Source: Takakia lepidozioides
Taxonomy: Eukaryota > Streptophyta > Takakiopsida > Takakiales > Takakiaceae
DNA: 64,000 nt
Assembly: GCA_030704615.1 (NCBI GenBank)
Contig: CM060734.1
Coordinates: forward strand, 44,286,042 to 44,350,041
Direction of reading: 5' to 3'
Part shown: in pieces, positions 43,735 through 55,679 of the stretch
Numbering within the stretch: the first letter of the stretch is position 1
How the letters are laid out: the number at the start of each line of letters is the position of its first letter
Translations under genes and position numbers: made by a program
Notes under the pieces: model-generated
The model's database searches: none
The model's input: the letters and a program-made list of their open reading frames with translations, nothing else
What the model was told of the DNA's origin: nothing

Positions 43735-44980
43735 TCCCTCCAGATCATTCAGATTATTCTGGGCCCTGGCCTAGCACAAACACGTAAGCTTCCTCCGTAC
43801 AAATCTGGTCCGTAAGCGGCCCAGACATTACTGGGCTTGTTCCCACTCTCTTTATTACTCACTCTTGTGGATTTCACGAGTAGGTACTAAGTTTGTTGGC
43901 CCGTGCCGTCGCTGCCTTACTTACAACTGGTCCTACTTGTCCTTCTGCGGAAAGCCTGGATCCATCTCCACCTTTATCCTTGCCTTAGGACACACTCTTC
44001 ACTCTGTAATCTCTTTCTTTTCCGATCTAGACAAATGCTACTTACTTAAATTGTTACGCTCTCGTCTCCACATGCACACCCGTAAAAGCAAGTCCTTGAA
44101 AACATACTAGAACGATCCAACTATAAGATCGCCCAATTCAGATATAGCTAATTTGACAAAGCTTGTTTAACTTTGAATGGCCTGAAAGACGATGCAGACG
44201 GATTACATCAAAAAAAGTCGTGAGTAACTAAGTACTAGAACATCCAAACGAATAGTTTGTTGTTAGTAAACACCGTCTCCGATTTCCTTAACTTACTATC
44301 ACAGTGCAAATCGTGGCTCGTGGGAGGGAAGTACTAAAAACGAGCCCACTGTTTTACTGGGCCCACCATGCTTGTTACGTACACAATCTCCAAGCAACAT
44401 GTGCACCCTGCCTCGGTGTTGCAGGCCGCCAGATCCCATCTCCTTCGAATCTTTGATGACTTCACAACACCAAGTTAGAGGCAGACGATGAAGTCATCAT
44501 GTACCGCATAGTGTGAAGCAGTTAAATCAGGCTGAAGACACGGCACCGCCTGCGAGCAAATTCTGCAAAAGGTGCCGGTGGATGCCATACTTATACTCGA
44601 AATTACTGTGAAGAAAGAGCCCCGATCCTGATTCTCTCTATCGATCATACCCGTGCTATGCCAACCTTACTACAAAGCTCAAGCCAACAACCCCCTCGAT
44701 TTTTTCATTCTACCCTGCACGACTGTATTGTTCAGATCTAGCAAGGGATGCAGCATAATCCCTGCCGATCGTGGCATCTTGTAACCATCAAACAAGTCCC
44801 ACCGAATCTCCCACCACCATGCTCGCATTGTTGGTTACCAAATTTCTGTGGAGAGACGACTTGGTGTGGCAGAGTCAAGCAGCCCTACTTGTGTGCGCCC
44901 AAGTGGGGCCTGAAGTGGGCCCTGAAGTGGGGTCCGACTGCGCAGTACTTATCACCGACCGCGCTTGTGGGTCCGGTCGG
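43735..44980. repeat. Segmental duplication, copy A (upstream of the cysteine-desulfurase-like gene)
   Basis: Blocks shared in order with 52295-54420 include TCTGGTCCGTAAGCGGCCCA, CAAATCGTGGCTCGTGGGAG, ATCCCATCTCCTTCGAATCT and GACTTCACAACACCAAGTTA. Copy A ends at the first exon region of the gene that starts at 45142, so the gene's promoter and leader are duplicated elsewhere without the coding region. Confidence 0.85.
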
Positions 44981-45141
44981 GCATTTCTGGATTTTCGGGC
45001 CTTCGCCAATGCGCGGCAGTCGATGATGATGACTCCATCCCTCATCTCTCTCTTTTTCTCTCTTCACTCAAATCTCAGTCAGTTGCACGGGGATGCTCAA
45101 CAATTTTGTTCGGAGCCGTTTTCTCGTCTCAAAGCTTCATT

Positions 45142-46749
45142 ATGTCGATGAATTTGAAGTACTCAGGCAGCGATGTCAGCCAGATCGGCATCCACAGGGC
45201 AGCAATGGTCAAGAGTATGTATGAGGATGTGCGTGCCAATTTCCCCTACTATGATCCCAGAAAAAAACATCCAGTGTTCATGGAGAATGCAGGTGGCAGT
45301 CAGTGTCCTTCTGTGGTGGTTGATGCCATCGGCAACTACATGAGGAATTCATATGTACAGCTGGGTGCTGGATACGAGCTCTCCAATCGGGCGACTGAGA
45401 CCGTAGAATCCGCACATCGATTTATGAAGATTTTCATGAATGCGGAAGGCGTAGGAGAGGTTGCCTTAGGGCCGTCAAGCTCGCAGCTCGTTGCATCCCT
45501 AGGTGAGAGCTACGGCCGTGTATTGAATCCCGGGGATGAAGTGATTGTCCACGAAGCCAATCACGAAGCCAATGCAGGGCCATGGGTGAACATGGCAAAA
45601 CGAGGGGGGTATGGCCTTAAATTTTGGTCAGTAAACCCAGACAATTTTAAATCTAGTTTGGAGGTATTGGGGAATCTGCTTTCTCCCTCGACTAGGATCG
45701 TCGCAGTAAGTCATGTTTCAAATATTTTGGGAGAGATACTTGACGTGGAAAGCGTTGTGAAATTTGTGAAGGAGAAGGTAGGGTCGAAAAAAGTGAGAGT
45801 AGTCGTCGACGGGGTCGCTTATGCGCCCCACAGGGCTCTGGATGTTGCAAAATGGGGAGTAGATTGGTATGTGTTTAGTACATATAAAACTTATGGGCCT
45901 CATATGGCTGCCCTGTTTGGAACTTTTGACGCCTTTGATGATGTGAAAGAGGAAGGACCCAATTTTGGCTTCATCTCCCCCAGTGATCTGCCTAATAAGT
46001 TTGAGCTCGGTGGCGCTTCTCACGAGGGTTGTGCTGGGATTTTGGCAATTTCACAGTATTTGGAAGCTTTGGCCCAAATTGGTGTGAGTGGCATTGAAAC
46101 GTTGAAGTTGCAGCGCGATTCAATACTCGACGTGGGGGCCAGTAAAACCCCTCAGTATCTTGTACCTGAATCCATTGATGGTTGTATTCATGGATCGCTG
46201 GGGTCAGGTACATCACCGACAGTTCCTGATGCTAAAGAAAAAAAATTGCCAGCAACTTTGGCTAGGCTCCAGCTGCAAGAGACTAATGACCAAGCATATG
46301 TACAACATATTGATTCTGATATAGGAACTCTGGAAGCTTTCGGTCGAAAGGCTTTGTCTTCCTTTGACCGAAGTGTTGTCGAAGCTGCATTTGCCACAGC
46401 CAAACTGCTAGAGCAACCTTTGCAGAGAGCATTGCTGCAGTTTCTGAGATCAAAGACTGAGGTCGTCATTGTGGGACCAACCAATTCAGACGCGACCACC
46501 CGTGTCCCAACCATCAGTTTCGTTCACATGACAAAGAGCTCCTCGAGGATTGCGCTTGAACTTCACAAGGCGGGGTTTGCAGTTCGCAATGGCCACATGT
46601 ATGCTCACAGACTAGTCTCGACTTTGGTGACGAAGAAGAAGCTCTTTACGGATTCGGTAAATGATGGCGTTGTTAGGATTTCTATGGTGCACTACAACAC
46701 TCCCCAAGAAGTAACTCATCTTATTTCTTGCTTAAATGCAGTTTTGTAG
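45142..46749 (+). CDS. Cysteine-desulfurase-like class V aminotransferase fold protein
   Basis: An intronless frame of 535 residues from the chosen ATG at 45142. An in-frame ATG at 44965 would add 59 residues of low-quality sequence within the duplicated upstream block. The fold-type I PLP enzyme pattern includes VFMENAGGSQCP (about 46-57), HEANHEANAGPW (137-148), the PLP-ring Asp in VVDGVAYAPH (D223) and the Schiff-base Lys in STYKTYGPH (K249). The C-terminal domain ends RISMVHYNTPQEVTHL. This matches the cysteine desulfurase-like family (TIGR01976 type), whose substrate is unknown. At 535 residues it is longer than the usual 400-420, with an extra Ser/Lys/Gln-rich segment around residues 350-420. 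The lack of introns contrasts with the adjacent nine-exon gene. Confidence 0.85.
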   Translation: MSMNLKYSGSDVSQIGIHRAAMVKSMYEDVRANFPYYDPRKKHPVFMENAGGSQCPSVVVDAIGNYMRNSYVQLGAGYELSNRATETVESAHRFMKIFMNAEGVGEVALGPSSSQLVASLGESYGRVLNPGDEVIVHEANHEANAGPWVNMAKRGGYGLKFWSVNPDNFKSSLEVLGNLLSPSTRIVAVSHVSNILGEILDVESVVKFVKEKVGSKKVRVVVDGVAYAPHRALDVAKWGVDWYVFSTYKTYGPHMAALFGTFDAFDDVKEEGPNFGFISPSDLPNKFELGGASHEGCAGILAISQYLEALAQIGVSGIETLKLQRDSILDVGASKTPQYLVPESIDGCIHGSLGSGTSPTVPDAKEKKLPATLARLQLQETNDQAYVQHIDSDIGTLEAFGRKALSSFDRSVVEAAFATAKLLEQPLQRALLQFLRSKTEVVIVGPTNSDATTRVPTISFVHMTKSSSRIALELHKAGFAVRNGHMYAHRLVSTLVTKKKLFTDSVNDGVVRISMVHYNTPQEVTHLISCLNAVL

Positions 46750-48240
46750 TGCTTTTGTAGCAAAACCCCCCCCCCCCACTTTTCACCATATCTACCTCTA
46801 CTATTGTGATGGTGAGCACATGTTATACCGTCGTTTTATTAGTATATACGCATTGGCTCTTAGTTATGCCGGCTTTGGCCGGAGTCTTCTTCTTCTATAT
46901 ATGTATTTACATTTATGATCGTGAAGGGCCAATATTTCAACAGAAACCAACTGATTTGCTATTTTTTTAAAGAATTTCCAATAATGAAAAATTCAACATC
47001 ACCCACTAGGTCCAAAAAGTATGAAAGATGCACCCCTACTCATCAAGGGCTTTCCGGGGGTATCAAAAGCCCAGGCGGAGCCTTGCAATTTTGGAGATCT
47101 CAATATACATAAACAAACGCATGGAATACATGCAAGCCTTGCCTTATCGTAGTTACAAATCAGTTGTAAAATGATGATTGTAGATTTATAGTTGTTCATA
47201 ATGTCACAATAGTGGTAGTGCGTTGAATAAATATTCAATGATTGTATGATAATTATCTATTTGTACAATATAGATGTTGTAAATTTAATGTCTTGTTTCT
47301 AGTTTGTGTATTACTTTGTCATCTACATGGAGATTGTAGACTTGAAGATGAACAAATTTAGTTTTTTTAGAACGTGATAATGCTGTATATGTTAGTCCGT
47401 GTCCATTTACATGTGGCGAATCAAATGCAAATGCAAATACAAATGCATGCAAGCCACCCAAACATAGAAATGCAACAAGTTGTTCCCTTTCCAGCTCTTC
47501 CTATTTATACTCAAGGTCTATACTAGAATTAGCTTAGATAATCAACAATGCATTATGTTATAATAATTCCATGCACTTGTGTGAGACAAACAAAGAATTT
47601 GTTAAACACTAAACGATGCAATCGCTTGTAAGCTGATCATAAAGCTCTTGCTTTGTCACTTCGGTAAATACCAAATGACCCTTGCTGATTGCTGATTGCT
47701 CAAGAGTATTCACGATCCATACATGAACGTACGATCGTACAAGCTGTTGATCACCAAAACATCAAAACATTAAAAACATGGGATAATTAGATACAATGAA
47801 ACATGCAGAACTTGAAACAAATTATACTTACAAAAAAATTATGGAAAATTTAAGGGGGGGCTACAATAGGGTTATATTGCTTATTGCTGTCCCTACTGTC
47901 CATGTGGCATATGAGCAAATACCACCAAAGCATTTTTAGCATTACGCCTGTCGAGTTAGGTAGGTCTATAAATGGAAAAGGGTCCAAACTTGTGAGTTGC
48001 TGAATATACTGGAATCTGCCGCATGGAGAATTTTCAGCGAATTGATCGGTCCCTTGAATCACTGTGCCTGTCAAAATGTTTGTAAACATGAATTTACAGA
48101 ATTAGTGAAAGATCAATCAGGGGGATAACATTCTAGGAGGGCTTATCCACCTTGGCTGGGTGAGCGTTCCCCCAACACAAATAAAAATACAGCTGGAACA
48201 ACACATGTTGAGAGAAGAATGGCCCTAGGGTTTAAGAGCT
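46750..48240. other. AT-rich intergenic DNA
   Basis: It begins with the short 3' flank of the gene at 45142 (a run of C at 46768-46779). No gene was recognised. The frames are short and without known similarity. Confidence 0.55.
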
Positions 48241-48344
48241 TATATATATATATATATATATTCTTTTTTTGGAGTATATTTGCAAGAGTCTATGGGAATG
48301 TGGGTGTTGAAAAAAACAAAAAAAAACAAAGTGGGTGTTGATAG

Positions 48345-49215
48345 TTGTGAGCAGGTGAGCAGACCGAAATTTCGGTGAACATAAAATCAAAAGTGAATAT
48401 TATGTGAGCACAATTTAAAAGATTTTCAGATACAATAAATTTATATGCTCACATTAATTTATACATACGAGCAATTATTTTTGTATTTTGTTTGGATTGG
48501 AGCTTGGGATTAGGTTCCGCATCAGGGAACCACATTTTATACTATCAAGATCAATGTGTGGTTTGCCAAAGAACCAAGCCCCAGCCTATTTTCGAACTTA
48601 AACCGAACCTATATCCGAAGCCATATTAAATTGGTGCTAAACCTATAAATCTCGTCGAACCTATAGGTTTGATTAGATTCTCGTGTCCCAACCTAAGAAA
48701 ATTTGGCCGCTCACCCGCTCCTGCTCACCTACTCACCACTGCTCATCCCTGTGAACTCTCTATTATTAGAACCCCCTTCCATATATTGGAGAGTATATAT
48801 ATATATGTATTGGAGTATATTTGTAAGAAGTTTATGGGAATGTGGGGGTGTTGATAGAGCAGGTGAGCGGACTGAAATTTTGGATAACTACATGATGCTG
48901 AACCTAATCCCGAACCAAGCTCCAAACCAAACAAAATACAAAAACAATTGCTTGTATGTATAAATTAATGTGAGCATATAAATTTATTATATCTAAAAAT
49001 CTTAAATTGTGCTCACATAATATTCACTTTTGATTTTATGCTATCAATATCAATGTGCGGTTCTGGAACCAAGCTCGAGCCTATTTTTGAACCTATACCC
49101 GAAGACATTTAGATCGGTGCCGAACCTATAAATCTCGTCAAACCTATAGGTTTGATTAGATTCTCATGTCCGAAGGCCGCTCACACGCTCACCTACTCAC
49201 CACCACTCACCCCCC
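48345..49215. mobile_element. Two MITE-like elements with inverted core
   Basis: Copy 1 is about 48345-48745 and copy 2 about 48849-49215. Both start near GTGAGCAGGTGAGC(A/G)GAC(C/T)GAAATTT and end near GGCCGCTCAC(C/A)CGCTC followed by CACC, which are inverted relative to each other. The 150-bp core (TCAAAAGTGAATATTATGTG in copy 1) is in the opposite direction in copy 2. The flank GAACTCTCTATTATTAGAAC lies between and after the copies. They are non-autonomous and carry no gene. Confidence 0.6.
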
Positions 49216-49219
49216 CTGG

Positions 49220-49520
49220 AAATGTGAACTCTCTATTATTAGGACCCCCTCCATATATTGGAGTATATATTCTTTTCTTTTCTTTTTTTGGAGTATATTT
49301 GTAAGAAGTCTAAGGGAATATGGGTGACAATGCTCCTCTCCAAACGAATTCCATAAGCACCTAAAAAGTGCATGATGTAAGAAAAATCAGATGATGATGG
49401 AGTTTTTGGTTCCTAATTTGGAATTCTGGCGGCTGGGAGTCGGAGTACACCACAGAATCTGCCAGGTTATTTCCCACTTTTTCAGCCCTCAAACCCTAAT
49501 TATAGTGAGAGGAGAAAATA
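49220..49520. repeat. Repeat shared with 54515-54780
   Basis: Both carry GTGAACTCTCTAT, TGTAAGAAGTCT, ATCACAGAATCTGCCAGG (or a one-base variant) and CTCAAACCCTAA, in the same order. This is further evidence that the 43.7-49.5 kb and 52.3-54.8 kb regions share ancestry. Confidence 0.75.
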
Positions 49521-49589
49521 ACCTCTTTCACATTAACCTCGCAGTGAAGGCGTTGGAGACACCCCCAAGGGAAGGGGAGAAGACCATAC

Positions 49590-49789
49590 GAACATATCCA
49601 CACCAAGTTGTAGCCCACTGGTAATGGGCACATACCACCTCGGAAGTGGTTGTGGGTTCAATCCACCGATTGGTGTCACAAAGGTGTCCACCTTCCTAGC
49701 GGAAGGCAGTAATCCTTCTGGGTGAAGAGACACCATAATTAACGCTTCCTTCAAGAGGCGTCAAATATTATTATTATTATTATTATTAC
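49590..49789 (+). mobile_element. tRNA-derived SINE (second copy, different family)
   Basis: It has the pol III A-box TAGCCCACTGG (about 49611-49621) and B-box GGGTTCAATCC (about 49654-49664), then a body of about 100 bp and a tail of (ATT)n at 49767-49789. The tail type and body differ from the SINE near 800-1010. Exact target-site duplications were not identified. Confidence 0.7.
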
Positions 49790-49799
49790 GACACGATTT

Positions 49800-50463
49800 G
49801 ACCCCAGAATCATCTGCACAGAGTGCACTATCCAGCTACTGACTGTTGGTGAGTGCCAACACAGTGTATTTTTTTTTCTTTTATTTGGGGAGCGAATTAG
49901 ACTTTGTTATCAACAACAATATCTCGCCAAAAAAAGAAAAAAAAGAAAAATCTCTCTAGGCCGATAATCAACAAGCTACTGAAAAATGGACAACTACTAT
50001 GAGTTCACCTAATTTAGAATAAACTTTGTCCTAAGAAGGTAAAATAATGAACTACTTTTTTCTTTTTTTCTTTTTTTTTCAAAAAGCCAAGTTTTATTGA
50101 TAAGCCAAAAAAACAAAACCCCAATAGGCTGGACATACCAAGTGAGGTGAGGGATCAACCGGTAACCACAACTACTAAAAAGTCTAGCTAATAAGATGTT
50201 TTTCCTCAAAATCAACTAAATTAATAGCTAGCTAACGAGATCTATTAAATTTGACTAATTTTATCTACTCAAATTTAGAGTACTGATTTTCTGTTTTTTT
50301 AAAACAGGGTACTAGGTAATTAATTTTGAAATGAAACTATCCATTTCCTACCATGATATCCTATCCGCTCTTACGAAAAAGCACAAGTTTTGGTTTTTGG
50401 TTTTTTCCAGGAGCAAATAACTTAACAAATGATACTTTAGTATATATATTGAGCACACATATA

Positions 50464-50496
<33 letters not shown>

Positions 50497-52290
50497 TGAT
50501 TGTAAGCAAATGGACAGCCGGCCTTCCTCCGAGTTTAATTTTTATTCTAGATATTATCTTTTATATCTATCTTAAGCGAATAAATAAATAAATAAGGGTC
50601 CCAAATTCTGACAGGGGCTAATCCTGAAGGTCGAAAAAAGGGAGATAAAGATAAAGTTTCTTTTGAAGCAACCAATGGGGAGGGGGGAGGGAGGGCACCT
50701 GTGTTGGAGTGGGTTAAATGGGAGGGCAGCATACAAGTAGGAGGGTGGGCCCTCCTTCTAGTTCTAGAGCTTTCCAGAGGCAGGATGAGGAGATGGGGAA
50801 GAGGCGATCTAGATTGATAATTGAGAGGGGTCCTTATACTAATTTCCAGCCTTGTTGACGGATGGCGATAACTAATGGTACATATTTTTGCGGTAGGCAA
50901 TATGTAAATGTCATAGAATGGATATTGAGTCTATAATATGGTATGAGATGGAGTTGGGCCAAGAGAGAACGCCCATCCCCTTCTCAATGTAGTCAAACTT
51001 GGATCTGTAGCGCAATTTCCCGTCTTGAATTTGAGATTTTTTTTTTAAAAATATTTTTCATAGATGAACCTATATGTTTACTATAAATCTTTGAATTTTT
51101 CAGAATTGTCTCATAAAAAGTGAAATATTATGATTTTCTTAAGCTTAATGTCTTCAAGAACTCATATAAATTACAATGAAATTCTTACCTTGGGTGTAAA
51201 TCACAATGAAAAACAATTTAGTATATTTAAAAGTCAGATAAAGTTTTTAAGTTGAGAATTCGATAGAAAAACCATGCTGAAGAACAAATCGGCTCTTGAC
51301 CCATGAATTGGTTATTGCTATAAAAGATTCAATAATTGGAATTTTGATGAATCGTAAAGTGGAATAGAAACTAGACTTTATTATCTTTACTTTGTTAGTT
51401 CAACTCAAGTGCAAAAAAGATTGTTTTCAAAGTGAAAACTAAGTGTGACCAGAGAGGAGCCACGGTAGGGCCTCTTGGGCGTTTAGGTGTTAAAGAATGT
51501 CTAGGCACAACCTGGCTGGACATTGATATGGACAGTCACATCCGTGGGGTCTATCCTGCAGGGATATGGTTGGATAAGGGATTACCATCGAATTTCCGAG
51601 CGTTGAATTAGGAGAACCCAATTTTTCTTGGCTTGCCAAAAAGGCTGCCTTTTATTTTGGGCTCCTACCTCCTACCTCACTAAAAAGGAAATGAAAGCCT
51701 TTTTCAACTTTTTCCAATGAAATTGTATTCCCGGAATCATGGACGTCTTAAAATGTGCCACTTGTCCTATAGGGACCTTTCTAGAGTTGCCAGCTTGTCT
51801 TTTCCGCCACCTTGACTGCGCGGGTAGAGTATTGAGGTGGACGGAGATCATGTACTTTGAAATAAAACCAAAAAGCAAACATAAGAACACTAATTAGAAG
51901 TTTATGTATATGCCAAATAGCTTGGTTGTGTGGTTTAATGTGGAGGCCCTGTATCATAGGGTACTGGTGGCATTGTCCAAAGAGATGAGGCCAGGTGTTG
52001 TGTGCCGGTGGGTGAGATGAGCATAGGTGGCAAAATAGTGATGTGGCCAAAACACCTTGGTTATGCACATCACCCATTATGACTAACCCAACTATACAAA
52101 GGGGGTCTAATTGGATGAACCAGACACAAAACACCAAGATTACCCAAATTATAGGGTCCCACCCCCCAAAAAGGGTATCAAGTACAATGTTGCGTTTCTT
52201 TCATTCCCACTTGTGTACATGGCAACTTCACGGTTGTATCACGGTTGCTGACGTGGATGGGACAACTGAAAGTGGTACCACTGAATCGAC
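49800..52290. other. AT-rich intergenic DNA with microsatellites
   Basis: Contains homopolymer and (TA)n/(TG)n tracts (about 50460-50500), T-rich runs at 50060-50080 and no recognisable gene. Confidence 0.5.
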
Positions 52291-52469
52291 AGATGACCCG
52301 CCAGATCATTCCGGTCGATCTGGGCCCCTAGTAGAGCACAAACACGTACCTTAAGCCTCATGGTACAAGTCTGGTCCGTAAGCGGCCCAGACGTTGCTTG
52401 GCCTGTTCCCATGCTCTTTACTCTATAGCATGCAGTAGCCATGTGGGCCCGCATGCTACAGCCATCTTT

Positions 52470-52830
52470 GTTCGGACAGCTTGTTAGATGTCCAATTTTG
52501 TTTGCTTAAATTTTTGTTTTGGAACGATTGGTTCTTGTCTGGATTCGTCTTAGCCAAGTCATTAGGATTAAAATCCTTAAGTCATCTGATTTCACTCTTA
52601 GTTCTGCTTAAGTTCTATATGCATAGCTCTTTAAGTTGGTTTCAGAGACATTATGGTTCTGTGTCTTGTATTCTCTCCAGGTGAGAGGTAGTTCTGTCTT
52701 CGCTGCTTGCAGTGTGTGTCCCTTATGGTGTATCAGGGGTTTTAATTCTTTTTCCCCATAATAATGTAGAATAAACTAATTAGGGCTTCAATCCCCCAGT
52801 TAACTTTAAAAAAAAAAAAAAAAAAAAAAA
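52470..52830 (+). mobile_element. Poly-A-tailed retroposon, probable LINE 3' end
   Basis: A unique block between duplication segments that ends in GGTGTATCAGGGGTTTTAAT, more AT-rich sequence and a poly-A tract of about 22 (52808-52830). That shape suggests a 5'-truncated LINE-type copy. The coding domain is absent, so the family is not confirmed. Confidence 0.5.
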
Positions 52831-53169
52831 GTCCTTGCAAACATACTAGACCGATCAAATGATTAGATCGTCCAATTCATATAGCTCATTGACAAAGGTT
52901 GTTTAACTTGGCTTTGGGGCGGAAAGGTTTGGCGGTGAAGACGTATTGTCTAGAGTTATTTGACTACTACAATATCCAAACGTAAAGCACTGCGGCTGAT
53001 TTCTCTTTGCAAATATTTGCTCGATATAAAGCGTAACAGCCAGCCACATGTCGCAGGTGTGCATTACACGTATTTCTTTATCTTCATATCCAAAATCTTT
53101 TCCAGGTTCACCACTTGCCACGGCCAGAAAGATAAGAAATGATGGAAAGAAAAAGAAATCAGCCTCGGG

Positions 53170-53650
53170 TTTTACCAGTGGAATTGGACTGGTATACCGA
53201 TAAGAAACTGGTATCAATACTAGTATGTATACTGGTATGAAGTACCAGACCAATCTGGTATCACCTCAGGCCACTACCTAGCATATACCCGTATTGGCCT
53301 GGTATCTGCTTCCTAATACTATGGACGATGCCCTACCAGTCTGGTAAGGTGGTTGAAAATCTGGTACCTGATACCAGTACCAAATCCATATTTGTGAGGA
53401 AAACCTAGGGATCAATACTTTGAGGAACTTGAGGAATACTTTCAATGATAATACCCTGCTATCGATTTCTAAAAACTCTTGCTATTCATACCCGTAAAAC
53501 ACCACACCAATCAGGTATTATCCAAATCTCATATTTTTGCCAATACCAGTACCTCCCTGGTATCACAATTGGCCGGAGCCTATATACCAGTACCAGCCTG
53601 GTGTGTTCAAAATACAATACCAGTCCAACACTGGTCTTTACACAAGGTAA
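53170..53650. repeat. Field of CTGGTA/TACCAG motifs
   Basis: CTGGTA and its complement TACCAG recur more than fifteen times in about 480 bp, in both orientations, at irregular spacing and without a fixed longer unit (for example ACTGGTATACC, CTGGTACCTGATACCAGTACC). This differs from a simple tandem array. It lies in the second insertion within duplication copy B. Confidence 0.8.
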
Positions 53651-54779
53651 CGCCCCTCGTGTCGGGCATTACCGGATTTTCGGGCCTTCCCCTGGGGCGG
53701 TATACATATAGTTTTTCCTAGTAAACATCGCCTCCGATTTCCTTGACCTATCACAGTGCAAATCGTGGCTCGTGGGAGGGAAATACAATGAACTATAACA
53801 CTATTTTTCTTGGGCCCACAATGCTTGTTACACAATCTCCAAGCAATAATATGTGCACCCTGCCTTGGTGCGCAGGCCGTCAAATCCCATCTCCTTCGAA
53901 TCTTCAAGATGACTTCACAACACCAAGTTAAAGTCACCAGATAGTGTGAAGCAGTGCTTAAATCAGGTTGAAGACACGACACTGCCGGCGAGCAAACCCA
54001 GACGTCTTCCTAGCTTTTCTGCAAAAGGTGCTGGCGGATGCACACTGAAACTGTGAAGAAAGAAGAAAGAGCCCTGATCCTAATTCTCTATCCATCGTAC
54101 GCGGTTATCCAATCTCACGACAAGCTCAAGTGAACAATTCAGTCGATTATCATTCCACCAGCCTGCACGATTAAGTTCAGACCTTGTACTAGCTGAATGC
54201 ATCATAATCCATGGCGCTCATGGGATAATGTAACGATCAAACAATTCCACCGAATCTCCCCACCACCCTGATCAGATGATCACTTCCACTTGTTGGTTAC
54301 CATATAGTTCTGGGGAGACGACCCTTGGAGAGGCAGAGTCAAACAGACAAACTTGGGTACGGTACGCCCAAAGTGGGCCTCCCGACTGCGCAGTATCACT
54401 TTCCACAACCCCCCTCCATGTTCTTTTTCTTTTTACTGTCTTTTACTGACCCAATTTGTAGTTGCTCCCGAAATCTCAGTGCCAAATGGGCCACAAAAAT
54501 ATCATTCTTGTGATTTGTGAACTCTCTATCATTAGAACCCCCTTAACTTATATATACGTGTAAGAAGTCTCTGGGAATATCGGTGACAATGCTTCTCTTG
54601 GAATGTTCTAGAAGCACCAAAAATGTTCAGGATGCACAAAAATTAGATGATTATGGAGTTGTTGGTTTGTAGTTGGATTGGGCTCGGAAATCTGGCCGGC
54701 ACGGAGTCAGATTACATCACAGAATCTGCCAGGGTATTCCCCCCTTCCCCCCCCCCCCCTCAAACCCTAAAATAGAGTC

Positions 54780-55640
54780 TCCTTGGTAAAGTTGCACCTT
54801 AAAGACCCTTATATATATATATAGTATAATGAGAAGCATAAAAAAATGGATGCAGATCATTTTATTATCTCACATTTCCTTTAGTTTCCCACCGTATTTT
54901 TTTATGTGTTGTTTGTTCCTTGTGAAACAAAAAAACAAAAATGATAGGAATAGACAAGATAAAGAGGAGGGAGCAATGTGGACCCTAATTATTGAGAACA
55001 TCAAGTTGGAGACCTACCACAAAACCCTAAGAACCCATATGGAATTCCGCCCACAAAAGCGTCCTAAAACTACAAAGAAAATAACGGCCAGTATTTGACG
55101 TGGTGGGAGAATTTTTTTGCCGATACAAACTTTGTTGTGGGGAAGTGTTGTGCAAGCGCTTTTGATAAGCTTTTTGGATTTTCTTTTCAGCATATCTCCA
55201 GTGGTGGTAGGGCTGATGCTGATGCTGCTCTATGGTTGGCAGGTTAGACACTTTTCCTCTTGCATCATCAGGGTCCTGTTCGGTTCTGTGAGCTAATTTT
55301 TAGCAGCGTTTTTCAATACTTTCTATGAAGACTTGGTGATGATATTGAGAGGGAAAGTTGGTACACTTGGTATTTCCGGCTTAGAATCTCTGCTGAGATG
55401 AACATATCCTCACATGGTTTTCTTGAATGAGTACTTGAATGTGTTTGGCAGGGTCTGTTTGCACCACTCCTTCGTGCACTCAACTTTGAGGTTGGTTTTG
55501 CTCTTCCTGGTAACATTTGATCCCATTTATTAGATATTTTCAGAAAGAGACTGCCTACCTATGCCTATTTCCACTGACATTATTGTAGATTCTAAGTCTC
55601 TGCACACACTATCTCCCCTGTGTCTGTCTATCATTTGTTT
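54780..55640. other. Intergenic with possible exon fragments
   Basis: Plus-strand stretches flanked by plausible splice signals exist. TTTTCAG precedes HISSGGRADADAALWLA (about 55190-55243, followed by GTTAGA). TTGGCAG precedes GLFAPLLRALNFEVGFALPG (about 55450-55510, followed by GTAACA). They may be exons of a gene cut off by the MULE/inversion junction to the right, but no family was recognised. Confidence 0.3.
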
Positions 55641-55679
55641 GATTTAAGTGGATGCTTTGCAAATGCCCATGCAGTAGGG

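Larger units (their letters stand above)
52295..54420. repeat. Segmental duplication, copy B, interrupted by insertions
   Basis: The ordered blocks of copy A (43735-44980) reappear: TCTGGTCCGTAAGCGGCCCA near 52372, the AAACATACTAGA block near 52840, CAAATCGTGGCTCGTGGGAG at 53760 and GACTTCACAACACCAAGTTA at 53912. Two insertions interrupt it, one ending in poly-A (about 52470-52830) and one with CTGGTA motifs (about 52960-53710). Confidence 0.85.

Noticed and set aside
44965-45141. 59-residue N-terminal extension of the cysteine-desulfurase-like protein
   Set aside because: It lies in the duplicated upstream block, and family proteins start near MSMNLKYSG. It has neither a clear targeting signal nor similarity.
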